From contig OX388349.1 of the NCBI GenBank assembly GCA_947579665.1, positions 23,716,459-23,780,458 of the forward strand: a DNA stretch of 64,000 nucleotides. Reading direction: 5' to 3'. This DNA comes from Sympetrum striolatum (lineage: Eukaryota > Arthropoda > Insecta > Odonata > Libellulidae). Shown here in pieces: positions 11,661 to 24,110 of this stretch. The notes beneath the pieces are model-generated. The model was not told the DNA's origin. It saw only the letters and a program-made list of their open reading frames with translations, and ran no database searches. Positions within the stretch are counted from its first letter, which is position 1. Every line of letters starts with the position of its first letter. A program made the translations under genes and the position numbers.

Positions 11661-12708
11661 ATATAGGTGGATAGTACCTATACTTAAACACACCAATAGA
11701 TGATCCACTAAAACATTTCTTGGTTTCATTTCCAATTCTATATCTAAAAACACAAAATCCGTTTACCTTCCCAGTCCGGCATAAAAGGATTGTGATTCCT
11801 TGCAGCTTTAATTCCAATTCTTTACACTTCAAAGAAAGCAATCACTGAATTTAGGGGTATTTCATCGATCTTGATTGATTCATTAAATGCACGGCGGGAC
11901 GCTAAATGAAACGATTAGTATTTAGATCGGAAAATAAGAATGAGAAAGTTATCAACTTACAAAGCTAAGAAGATATAATTACTTTATATGAGAAAAGAAG
12001 ATTCATTTAATACGACGATAAACATTAATTTCACGTAAAGAATGAATAAATATTGGCGTCGCTATAAACAAAGCTTGATTGTTGCAGTCGCGCGTATGCT
12101 AACAAACTTGAATTCAAATTTAAAGATATTGAGTAGGTGGATGTAGGTGGATAGTACCTATACTTAAACACGCCAATAGATGATTCCCTAAAACATTTCT
12201 TGGTTTAATTTCCCATTCTATATCTAAAAGTACAAAATTCGTTTACCTTCCAAGTCAGCTATAAAAGGCTTGTCATTCCTTGCTGCTTATTAAGCCCAAT
12301 TATTGACACTTCAATAGAAGCAATCACTGAATTCAGGGATATTTCAAATATCTTGATTGATTTATTCTACAGCGTTAAAGATTAAATTCACAGCGGGACG
12401 CTAAATAAAACGATTATTATTTAGATCGGAAAATAAGAATGAGAAAGTTATCAACTTACCAAGCTAAGAAGATATAATTACTTTATATGAGGAAAGAAGA
12501 TTCATTTAAGTAGTAGTAGTAATTATGAAGGTGCCTCGACAGCTGAGGTCATTCGCACCTTTTCCTTTTCCTTTAGATTCATTTAATACGACGATAAGCA
12601 TTAATTTCACGTAAAGACTCAACAAACACTGGTGTTGCTATAAACAAAGCTTGGTTGTTGATGATGCGCTAATGCTAACGAATTTGAATTTAAAGATATC
12701 GAGATTGG
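11661..12708 (+). repeat. Internal tandem duplication inside copy 1
   Basis: The block 11661-12133 (starting ATAGGTGGATAGTACCTATA) is repeated at 12141-12708, while copy 2 has it once (about 14980-15470). The second unit is longer because it holds the truncated SINE at 12510-12574. The duplication therefore happened in copy 1 after it separated from copy 2, or was lost from copy 2. Confidence 0.8.
12510..12574 (-). mobile_element. 5'-truncated family 1 SINE with 12-bp target duplication
   Basis: This 65-bp insert begins GTAGTAGTAGTAATTATGAA and contains CTCGACAGCTGAGGTCATT, matching the minus-strand tail of the family 1 SINE (compare 40126-40180). The 12-bp duplication AGATTCATTTAA flanks it at 12498-12509 and 12575-12586. 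The unoccupied site is present in the first repeat unit (about 12000-12012), so the insertion is proven by comparison within the window. Confidence 0.88.
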
Positions 12709-13228
12709 CCTTGACGACGGGTTGTTTAGAATATCAGATTCTCATAAAATTTTCGTATTTAACTTACTAATTCTCACAACTTCGAAGTGAAAGCAATATT
12801 CTACGACCAAAATAAAAAACTGTATTCTATTTCCTTTGTTTTGGTGTTCGTTTTAGTTCCAAAGGACCTTTATTTCTAATTTAATTTTGTTAAAGAAAAG
12901 TTTCGTGCAAATGATAAAAATGTCTTCCCATGTATTTCTTATGGAAACTATTCGACCCTCTGGAGTCGAACCGAGTACAGTTGGGTCAACATAAATTAGC
13001 CTATCATTTGCGCTAGGGAGACTTTTAATATTGTACGAATTTTGAAATTTTGAAAATAATTAACTTTAGAGTTATAGCGTGAAATAGATTTTTGACCCCA
13101 ACTGGAGACGAACTGGGGACAGCTAGGTGGATAAAAGGTAGCCTATGTCACTCCCCGGGTGACAAATGACCATCATACCAAATGTCATCAAAATCGGTTG
13201 GATAGTTTTTGAGTGATGCTGTAACATC

Positions 13229-13253
13229 CAGACAGACAGACAGACAGACAGAA

Positions 13254-13294
<41 letters not shown>
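13229..13294 (+). repeat. (CAGA)n microsatellite
   Basis: Sixteen or so CAGA units with one interruption (GAAAGACAGA at about 13251). It is an internal part of the element and creates the apparent Cys-Leu-Ser-Val repeats in the antisense frames, which are not proteins. Confidence 0.95.
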
Positions 13295-13410
13295 TGAAAA
13301 TTTCTAAAACCTGTTTCGGACTCGGGAACAACCCCAGTATCCAGCAATACAACTTTTTTTGAAATCGGATCAATGTACAGACACGACCCCCTCTACAGAT
13401 TTATTATATA

Positions 13411-15996
13411 CTAGCGGAGTGCCCGTTGATTCTCAACGGAAAATGAATGTAAATCAAAAGTAATGAAATTTAGATATGAAAAAATTTAGACGTGTAAAAA
13501 TGTAGACATGAAAAGTCTTAAATTTATGGAAAAACAATACTTCTCTTTATCCTATGTGACTTACGAAATCACAAAAAACAGCTACACAAATGTAAATCAC
13601 AGACTAAACAAATGCACCAGTCGCTATAACAAATGGAGGAAACAACTGAGTACCAAATGAATGGAGACGAAATCACAAAAATAGCCACGCAAATCTTGTA
13701 AACCACAAACTAAAACTAATGAACCAGTCGCTTAGCACGTCCAATATGACTGACGAACAGCGAGCGAGTGAAATCCTCGCAACTATCAAATAAACAAATA
13801 AACCCCGCAAACGAATTACAATGTAAAGTAGTTATTCTAATAAAAACGCGTCCTTTTATGAATTAACTCCAAATTTATTCCTTAAGATGGCGTTGGCTGT
13901 TCTATAATAAAATTACTTAACACTTTATTACTAACACTCTGACTTTAAATTAACTGTAAAAATTGTGAAGAAAATTTTTATCCTATTAATAATGTAAGTG
14001 GCGCATCTGTTTAATTAAATAGCTATTATAATTTGAGCATTATGTTGCAAAATCAGAGTAAACTACTTTCTTCTCTTGAGTAGGATTTAATTTAATTACA
14101 ATGTTTTCAGATCCCGTTGACAATAAATACTGTCTTCCGATATTTTTATAAACGTGGTATGAGGAAACTTAATCCAAGCGAAAGTAGACATTCAAACTTA
14201 TGGGAGTTATCTCATTTAAGCGACGTAATCGGTAGTGATAAGAAATGCTCGCAAATTTTTCTCGCGATCTTCCCTCAAACATTCATAAAATCTAACTAAC
14301 AAAAATTTAATTAATTAATTTTTTTCGGTGATATTCGCAAATAATTGAAATTCAGGGACATGATTCATATAGTGAAAATAATCGAAGATGATATTTTCAT
14401 GTATAGAGTAAGATCTCTGAAAAAAATACTTAGTTTAATATTGGACTAAAGGCAAACCTTATACCAGCAATTCCAGCAAAGGAAATTTCCATAGTATATG
14501 TAACTGAAAATGTAAAGTAAATTAACAAAAAAGATTTTTAAAGTGAAATATGTTGTTAGAGGTCATTCTTCGAAATGATGCTTATTCGACTAAATTTATA
14601 TTTAGTTTATCCAATCTTTCCTTACCTAGACAAACAATCTATTTTTACAGAAACGAAAAGAATACATGTATATTTTATTTCTTTCGGTGCTTGTCTGGGA
14701 GTCCGTAAAATGAATACTACTTTGATTTTTAGTAATTAAACAATGCAATATACAAAATACATATTGAAGCGAATTCGTAATGATTTTATTTGAGCTGCAA
14801 ACATAGAACCGAAGCATAAAAACAAAGGACAGCCGCCCATAATCTGAGAGAGGTGTTCCATATTTTATAGTCTAACAAACTTAATAACGTATCGGTAATT
14901 ATTTAACTCGAACATTTAAACACAATATTTAAGATATAACAAAATAGCAATGAGTATTACTATCACCATTAACAAAAGATATAGGTGGATAGTACCTATA
15001 CTAAAACACACCAATAGATGATCCACTAAAACATTTCTTGGTTTAATTTCCAATTCTATATCTAAAAGATCAAAATTCGTTTACCTTTTTCCAGTCACGT
15101 ATAAAAGAATTGTCATTCCATGCTGCTTTAAGCCCAATTATTGAAACTTCAATGGAAGCAATAACTGAATTCAGGGATATTTCAAATATCTTGATTGATA
15201 TATACTTCATTGTTAACGATTAAATTCACAGCGGTACGCTAAATGAAACGATTATTATTTAGATTGGAAAATAAGAATGACAAAGTTATCAACTTACCAA
15301 CCTAAGAAGATATAATTACTTTATATGAGAAAAGAAAATTCATTCAATACGACGATGAATCTTGATTTCACGTAAAGAATCAACAAACATTGGCGTTGCT
15401 ATAAACAAAGCTTGGTTGTTGATGGCGCGCTAATGCTAACGAAGCTGAATTCAAATTTAAAGTTATAAAGCTTGGCCTTGACGACGGGTTGTTTACAATA
15501 TCAGATTCTCATAAAATTTTCGTATTTAACTTACTAATTCTCACAACTTCGAAGTGAAAGCAATATTCTACGACCAAAATAAGAAACTTCATTCTATTTC
15601 CTTTGTTTTGGTGTTAGTTTTAGTTTCAAAGGACCATTATTTCTAATTTAATTTTGTTAAAGAAAAGTACCGTGCAAATGATAAAAATGTCTTCCCATGT
15701 ATCTCTTATGGAAACTATTCGACCCTCTGGAGTCGAACCGAGTACAGTTGGGTCATCAAAAATTAGCCTATCATTTGCTCTAGGGAGACTTTTAATATTG
15801 TACAAATTTTGAAATTTTATAAATAATTAACTTTAGAGTTATAGCGTGAAATAGATTTTTGACCCCGACTGGGGACGAACTGGAGACAGCTAGGTGGATA
15901 AAAGGTAGCCTATGTCACTCCCCGGATGACAAATGACCATCATACCAAATTTCAACAAAATCGGTCGGATAGTTTTTGAGTGATGCTGTAACATCC

Positions 15997-16053
<57 letters not shown>

Positions 16054-16170
16054 TGAAAATTTCTAAAACGTGTTTCGGACTCGGGAACAACCCTAGTATC
16101 CAGCAATACAACTTTTTTTGAAATCGGATCAATGTACAGACACGACCCCCTCTACAGATTTATTATATAT
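13411..16170 (+). mobile_element. Dispersed element, copy 2 of a head-to-tail pair
   Basis: It starts with the same CTAGCGGAGTGCCCGTTGAT as copy 1 and ends with (CAGA)n, TTTCGGACTCGGGAACAACC and TTTATTATATATATAG. The two copies abut without intervening DNA. It has a single copy of the block duplicated in copy 1 and a unique stretch at about 14157-14380. No convincing coding frame is present. Being head-to-tail suggests unequal exchange, concatemer-type insertion, or insertion of one copy into the AT-rich end of the other. Confidence 0.7.
15996..16053 (+). repeat. (CAGA)n microsatellite
   Basis: An uninterrupted run of about fourteen CAGA units, equivalent in position to the tract at 13229-13294 in copy 1. 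Confidence 0.95.
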
Positions 16171-19100
16171 ATAGATATAGATTATATAATATCGCCACAG
16201 TTAGTCGCAAGGACAGGTACCGATGTTAAATTGTGCTGCATTCAATTCACAATCAATTCATACAATATTTAAAATTTTTACACTACTACTATATTACCAT
16301 ATAATGCATCTATATTAATGAACCTATTAAAGAATTCATAATAGCTTTAAATATATTTATTTATACAGAATATCTGATAATTAACGACATTGCTAGCTTA
16401 TACTAATTACCAAAAACCGCTACCGGTGCGAGCGCTAAGAGCGGCAAGTCGAGGGACGAGGCGAATAACAGGTACACAACGCTTACGCATTTGCTCCGTC
16501 ATTCACCTTGCGATTCGACTTGCCATTCATTCGCATGTGTAAATGCGGCTGAAGAAGACAAACGTCATATCAGAAGAGGATGGATGGAGGGCATGATGTT
16601 TAGCAGGAAATAAGTCCGTTAATCGACGGATCCCCCGACCTTCAACTCGCGGAATACCTCGGGCGCAATTACGGGATGCAATTCGAGAACACTTCCTCGG
16701 TTTTATTAAATCGACTGCTTTCAGCAGGTGCGGTCGCTAAAGTGTTGAAAGAGGATGTCAGGTGGATGAAAAAGACCAGGCACATCTCTAATACGCCATT
16801 TCGTTTTAAATAACTTAATGCATAAGCAACTAATGAACTGATGGCAAAAGGTTTCCTACGAACAACAAACCCTCTAACTAGAGATGGATAGGAGACAAGG
16901 TCCATAAACAGTCGACAGCGTGGTGATTATTCAGAAATAATTCCTTCGCCTTGAATGAATGAGCAATGAAGCTAGAATCAATTGTGTCGATCCTGACAAA
17001 ACAAACAGAAATTATTACAACCGTTATGTTTTAAAATATACACCCACACTGTGTACAAGTACATATTAATTTGAAATCCAACAGCAAACTATTACAAAAA
17101 ATATAACTGATAAGCTCGAAAAATTCGACAAATTGGTGGTAACTAAAACTATGAGAATAAAATCTGGAGGCGCGAGAGATATTAAGGAAATTGAAGTTCC
17201 TTCATAAGAAATGAAAGATGCCCTATTTCAACTTTTCATATTCTCGATAAAAAATTACATATTAAGATAATCAAGATGGATAACTTATGCAAGGAAGAGA
17301 TAAGTATCGAAATCAGAGAGATTCATTCTATCTAAAGCGTCTAAGACATGGCAACTAAGAAAGTAAAGAAATAGTATGTATCCGATAGAAATTTTTGTTT
17401 AGAATAGAATCTCCGAAAGAAACGGGCAAAATAAAATCAACGAAGATGAACAGAGAGAATAAAAGAGAGACTACCTAAGCTACAATTTTTTCAGATAGAA
17501 GAATGTGGTAGAATTCAATATTTTTCATAGTCAAGAAACTGGTGAGTGAATTTTGCGGAGGATTCATTGTAAATCCATCACTTAGATGACAATATAAAAT
17601 TGATCTACGAATTGACCGAAATAAGACCACATTTGATTGCAATCAAGGAGTAAAGAGAGAGCAATTTAGAGCCTATATATTATTACATGCATATATGGAG
17701 CTCGACCAAATACGTACAGGATAAACAATATCTCCATTTACTGTAGAAGTTTCTAAGACATGATATTTAAAATTTAATTCAGTGGGCTACGATAATTGGA
17801 TTTTCAATACTGAATATAGAAAAGATATTAGTCGTTGAAAAGTGAATTGAAGGTTTGAAAGAAAATGCTCTCAACGAAAATATTTTTACCAGTAAACACT
17901 ACTGATTCATTGCTATCTGCTATTAAAGATATTTCACTCATTAATTTCCACTACTCATAATCCTGTAAATTTAGCATCATTTTAGCATAGAATTGTCTAT
18001 CCTTTACTAAGAAAAAAATTAAGCAATGGATCAAAATTTTAACCATTCCTGTTCAACTTACAATAAGAGCTTCCTATGCTTTCCTAGAGCAAGGAAAATA
18101 TTTCAAGGAAATTTATGACCGGAGTGAGATTTTCGTTTCAACACGTCCCTCTTTTTCAAATCCATTAGCGAACCTTGAAATCATTATTTTGATTCCTGAA
18201 GTTGACGGCCGTCCTTAGTCGTCACCTGCTTCTTTTATTAGCGACGATCAATTACCCGATAAACCGATATACTTCGGGGAAAGACGGATCGGAATTTCCA
18301 ATCGAGAGTCTTCTTTATTAAACGCCAATTTTCAAAATACTCAAATATCTCGCATCGTAACTTTGAATTCAACTATAAGAAAAGTAAAATTTCAATCTAA
18401 CATGCTTTATATGGAATTTTTACAATTCCAGCACTGTATTCAGTGACACCCAACAAAACAAATTCAAATTGGTCTAGAAAAGGGATACACTCTGCAAAAT
18501 TACGCCTTGAAACGCAAGAATAAAGAGAAAAAAAACGATATAAGTGCAACTCGACCCCGAGTTTTCCACTAAACTCTGTTTTCAGCTGTTTATCCTTGAA
18601 CTTCAAATTGATTGTACATTCAACGAATACTCGACACACTTTGAGAATTCAATTCGTTATACGATATAAGCTATTTGCTTCTGTAAAAATGTCAATTTAT
18701 TCTGTCTCTTTAGTTGCATACCTTGAAAAGTAGCAAAAAAATAGGCTAAACCAAGAAGTCAAAATAAAACTTAATTTAAACCCAAACTCGCTCATATAAA
18801 TATCACATATCTACAGATATTAGACGAACTAAAGATAATATTAATAATGAGTATTTTAGGAAGTAAAAATAATACTATTTCAATAAATTAACATGTTGGT
18901 TTGTATTAGGTGGGGGAGGGACAACGTACCACAACTTACTAAACAGTGTGTAAGATGCCCCTAAAAAAACAAGTCGCTGAAAGGAAGAAAAGTTTGAAAG
19001 AGCTAGCAATAAAATCGTTCAATTGGCAACTAAACTTCAAATAAAACATATGTTTCGAATAAACGATACTACTTAACGTTCGAAGTGAAAGAAGGCGATA

Positions 19101-19999
19101 AATAACTATTTTGCATTAAAACTAGTGAAAATAATCATATTTACATTTGTAAGATTTATACTCCAAGATATTATAGCCAGAGATAATATTGCATATCTTA
19201 AGTAGAAAAAATGGAATATCGAGATTTTTTCCAATTTCCTCTGCGGAACATTCTTGGTGCAGGACGAGGAAATGTAATTTCCTCAAGCAAGAGTCCAAGA
19301 CTGAAGACGAGGGATATTTAATGCGGAAATAATCCTGTTTCGATCAACTCAGAGATTGAACTTGATACGAGTGTGTACAGTGTCACTACACTGAAACCTG
19401 AAAAAATTCTAGATAAATGTTCTTCAATGAGCTCTATATGTGGACAATGACAATGACAAAAATAATCACTCCAATTCAACTTCATCGAACAAAAAATTAA
19501 ACAACCGTAAACAAGGAACTACCTCATCAACGGATTCACAGATTAAATGTTCCCAAAAAATATAAAAATAATGAATTCAGCCTACGTGATAAGCGATACA
19601 TAGCGCTCAAATTAAAAACATGAGTAATGCTAGACTAATATAGTCTTCAATTAAAATATAAATAATTACATCTACAGAATTTAATTTGGAAAATTAAAGA
19701 TAAGGAACGCATAAAGAATTGGACAAAGATCCCAAACAGTATATATCCTGTGCTAATAACATTAGTCTTCCTAAGTCATAAAACATCTTTATCTGGGCGA
19801 GATTAGGGTTTTAAGTTTCCTCTTATACCAAACCCACATCCTAAGAATTCCGTTGAAATAGCTGACTAAAAGATTCGTAAACATATTAATCATCATAAAA
19901 ATAATAATTATTCAGGTCTTTAATTTCAAACTTCAAATTTTACTCACGACGCATTATTAATCCCTCAAGGATTTTAAAATATACCTCCCGGTCTCGGTT
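16171..19999. other. Unassigned sequence
   Basis: No gene recognised. The first 400 bp include a GC-richer segment (16410-16680) related in style to 9855-9950. The antisense frames at 16669-16905 and 18397-18639 have no domain. Confidence 0.5.
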
Positions 20000-20400
20000 A
20001 TTGTTTACCTCTCGGTACGTAGCTGTTATCCCAACAAACAGAAAAGCACAACTGAGTTTCCGTAAGTTCGACTCGGAAAAGAGCAAGATGAAGAACGATG
20101 CCATGCGCAAGATAGGAACCCGTGACCTCGGCGCAAAGCGCGTTAACCTCGGAGTGACCGAGGTAGGCCATATAAGAGCAAAGGAAGACGCTAACAAATT
20201 TCAGCGCCGAGGTTCGAACCGTTCGGACCGCTGGTCAAGTAACGGGTCTCTGCATCATAAAGACAAAGCCATAAAGGAAACGCATTCGTAAATACGATCA
20301 TCTCCGGTCAAACCTGACTTTAAATTGATCATTTCACCCGCCCATCCGCGAAGATTAATTTTCCACATGCTAATATTACTCGAGCGAATAAACGCGAACG
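20000..20400. other. GC-richer island, no gene recognised
   Basis: A 96-codon frame (20001-20291, +) and an overlapping antisense frame (19940-20197) lie in a CpG-bearing stretch. Neither has a family signature. I cannot decide between chance and a short unknown exon. Confidence 0.3.
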
Positions 20401-23059
20401 AGATTGAGAAAAAAAAATGTATGCTAAAGGAAATTTTGCAATGACATTATGTGATCAAATGCTTCCAATAAACATTGAGATTCAAAAGCAGTGATAATAA
20501 AACTCGGAGATTTTATACGAGTCACATAAACTACTGATATATTTAGATTCCCTCCACCCATTTCTCAATTATCATTCCTTTCTTTAAACGCTATTTTCGT
20601 AGTATATCTTTAAAATCATGATTTGGTGAACACAGAATTACAAAAAATGCGTAATGTCGTAAATATCATAACTTCGTAAAATTATGGTTTGAAGATTCAA
20701 AGTATCGAAAATAGTAATTAAATAAATAAGAAAACGTCTTTGTAATCAAATATATGAAACTAAGATAGCCTCTTTATTTCGGACAGATTCACACTTTAAA
20801 GTCTCCTACACAATCTCTCCCATCGTCAAATTAAAATAGATCTTATAAGTGAATAATCATAACAATAAATGTAAATCATTATAAAACGCACAAGGTGAGA
20901 AGCAATAACTAAGCTACACAAAAAATCAAATATACGTTAAAAGATCAGTTATTCTGAAGAAGATTTCACATTCTTTAACAATATTATCATGATAAGGTAT
21001 TAGGAAACAATTGGAGATCTATACTATTTATAATGAATATTACTAATCTGAGCAAAATCTGAGATGACTTTTGTGTGTGGCAGTCCATGACTTAGTTCTG
21101 AAAATGTATTTCATAGATGCGTATGAAGAAAAATCATACCACGAAGCGAAAGCTTTTTAAAAAAATACGGACGATAAAAAAATCTTACCTTACCTTGTGA
21201 TAAGAACCTAAACATAAAGCGAAGAAGCCTCATTAGTAACGTTTGCAATGGAATTAGCAGGCCATTACAACAGAAATGCATGCGTAGACAGTGTCTACAA
21301 GAGGCAGAATCGGGGAAAGCGGCGAGAATCCTCAGACAATGCGTGACGAAGGTCAGATTTCATCCGAAGTGTGCAATAAACACTGTCCATCACGTATGAA
21401 TATGTATGCACGTTGCATGCTCCCCGGCACTGCCTCACTTTTATCTAATAAATTTTTGGAGACATCTCGCTGCTTTATCTCCCACCTATATCCATGCGCT
21501 TTGCAATTAGTACGTATGGTAACCTTCATGGACAGAAAAAACATGGAAACGAAAAAATATTGGTTATTTTATAACCACTACTCTAAACTGATCAACAAGA
21601 GATTCATTTATTTATCCTGGTGGGTAATTTCCAAGAGTTGATCTATGTTGCCTTATCACGAGGAATTAAATCATTTCTGAAATAAAAAGTATCATTTTCG
21701 TTTCTACTCTGGAACGGAGTTAATTTCTCTCGACATTATATCAGATCATTCATGCAGCGAGAACTAACAATATGCTGATGTTGACCGTAATTCATGAGCG
21801 ATAATGATCATTACTATTGAAAAATATTCCTCGCTGGGACTGTTTCTTTATCAAAGCATCAAATATCAGAGAAGTTAAATTGCCGTTGAGCGAGATTTTT
21901 AAATGCCCAGCATTTGATTCATTACAAAATCGATACATACGAAAGACTCTCAATATGCATTCTCCCTCCCTTTTGTCACACTGCGGTCATTATGTTCACC
22001 ACTAAACCAAAAAAAGTTAATTTATCTCTTAATATTTCTATACGCTTCGTTGAGTAAAGGATGTATATTAATCACGAAAACTGGCAGCTTTTTTGATATA
22101 AATGGTTTTCGATGAAATACGTACCTTTATATTCATTATACTTCATAGTGCATGCCGAGGTTTATAAAACACTAGCCAGAATACTACGTTTCCAGTCCCT
22201 CGGGTAGTATAACTGTCGAGTCTTACTAACTTCTAACATGCAATCTTAATTAAAATCTTAAAATACTACAAACATTTATCAAAAATTTCCTTCATAGCAG
22301 ACGATGAATATTTAATTAAGTCGTTGACATGAGTATAGAAGTCCTCGGTATAATAAAGGTGCTAGTAATAGTGAAATTAAGCGCTTAGCTAAACATCAAT
22401 TCCGCAGGAATATCTAAAAAGAAATTCAGTATGCATTGGCGGAACAAAAAGACTTTACAAAACATGCAATAACTCCAAAATAAGACGTGCAACTAAAATG
22501 AAAAATAAGCGGCAAAGTATAAACAGGATTACTTCAGGTTCATCGATTGTTTTACCTCCAGAACTGCGTTTTCATCCTAAACTATAGAATTGGATTACTA
22601 AAATGTGTTACTTAAAATGATAAGTATGTAAGGAAAATGTCTAAAATAGACCCCAAACATGTTTCTACATTCGCCATTGCTAAGAATACATTTTCCCGAA
22701 ATCATTTTCCTCGTACATAGTGTACAGCATGCTACTGAAGATATTAGCCTTAAGATCACTTCGTTGAATCAGCTACTGATAGGAAAAACTTAATTCATTT
22801 TTGCGAGTGACCTTTAAATCAAGATAGTCCCGAAAAATCACCGACCATTTAGGAAACTTTCACAGTATGTTTTGAAATTCTAACACAAATACTGGTTTGA
22901 GAATTAGAACCTCTTTCCGATTAATTTCAGACCCTTTTTACAACCCTTTGTCTAACTTGAAATTTGAAGTTAAATCGAACTGCAGAAACCACCTAAGGAA
23001 GACTATTAAACACATGACTAAACAGAACTAAAACACGAAATAAGCTGTCCTGAACGACT
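20401..23059. other. Unassigned AT-rich sequence
   Basis: No gene, RNA or repeat recognised. The 116-codon frame at 21291-21641 has no recognisable domain, and an antisense frame overlaps it. Confidence 0.5.
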
Positions 23060-24110
23060 AAACGGTGCAAAAAAATTGTGGCGACAAAATCTCCGCAACA
23101 AAATCACGCGCGACAATCTCATTTGAGTAAATTTCTACGGAAACGCAACTAAATTTGCACATTAAGTTGTAAAATGATCGCGCGAAATGTGAACACAACC
23201 GGCGTACTTTCCGAATCTCTTCCGCAGAAAGCAATAAGCATTATAATCACGGCCCCACAAAGATTTAGACAGGGTTATGAAGAGGGGAGAGATTGAAACA
23301 GTAGAGAGATAACATCCCTCTTCTCATAATCGCCGACAAAGGAACAGAGATTAACGTGTCTCCCTCCGTTTCCGAAGAAATCGCCTACTTGCCATGTCGT
23401 TGCGACCCACCAACAACCCCCCACTGCAGGGGGCCGAGATGAAAGCAGTGGGGGACTCCAGCGCGCATGCGCCAATGCATCGTCAATAATCGCGAAACCG
23501 AAGCGCGCTCTCAAACGAGTGGTGCTAAGAAGGACTTTCTGCAAATTATTATGCCGACATCCTTAACTCCACGTCATTCATACGTCTCCAACCCACTCCC
23601 TGCATCCACCGCGCTTGCGATTCCTCCCGCATCCACAATCATTTTACTTCATTTATCCTCAACGGCCATCAATTTATTTCCAGGTCATGTACGTGTTTCC
23701 AGGGAATTCGGATGGGCGAATCAACAACTGCGATGACTGCCTCGCGGATGAAATGGGCAATTGATTCCGCAACTTATTTGCGGGGGAAAGAGGGCCGTTA
23801 ACCCACCGTGTGTCGAGATCATATTCTTCACGGTCGTGTAGCCACCGAGAGTGCGAGGAATAATTCAGGTGGCGTTCGCCGTGTTTCGAGCAATGAGAAA
23901 GGATGTAACTCTGAGAGACCATCGGCGGGAGCATGAATAATGGGCGATGCCACAGTTCTCCGCGGCGATAAAAACGAGGATCAGCGGTGGCTTTTTTGAC
24001 GTTCCGCGAATTTTCAGCGATAACTCCGACGTTACGTAAACTACGAGTCATTCGTACAAAGGAACCATCCCATTTGGAGGTTCGCTGACCCCGAAGTACT
24101 ACTGTAAAAG
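23060..24110. other. Longest CpG-bearing island in the window
   Basis: About 1 kb of higher G+C with many CpG dinucleotides (for example CGCGCGACAATC near 23107 and GATCGCGCG near 23176) inside AT-rich DNA. Frames at 23275-23544, 23467-23736 and 23674-24051 overlap on opposite strands and match nothing I know. A regulatory or promoter island is possible. Evidence is compositional only. Confidence 0.35.

Larger units (their letters stand above)
10221..13410 (+). mobile_element. Dispersed element, copy 1 of a head-to-tail pair
   Basis: It begins CTAGCGGAGTGCCCGTTGAT and ends with a (CAGA)n tract followed by TTTCGGACTCGGGAACAACC and TTTATTATATA, joining directly to a second copy that begins with the same CTAGCGG. 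Long blocks match copy 2 almost base for base. No protein frame survives. The tail segment (a GTAGCCTATGTCACTCC stretch, AATCGG, then a (CAGA)n-type run and AT-rich end) resembles 3' regions common in non-autonomous arthropod repeats; the superfamily is not settled by what I can see. Copy 1 carries an internal duplication, a family 2 SINE piece and a truncated family 1 SINE. Confidence 0.7.

Noticed and set aside
13123..13373. Antisense frames with repeated Cys-Leu-Ser-Val residues (also at 15890-16132)
   Set aside because: They are translations of the (CAGA)n microsatellite within a non-coding repeat.
23674..24051. 125-codon antisense frame as a host gene
   Set aside because: No family resemblance, and overlapping frames on the other strand are equally open.
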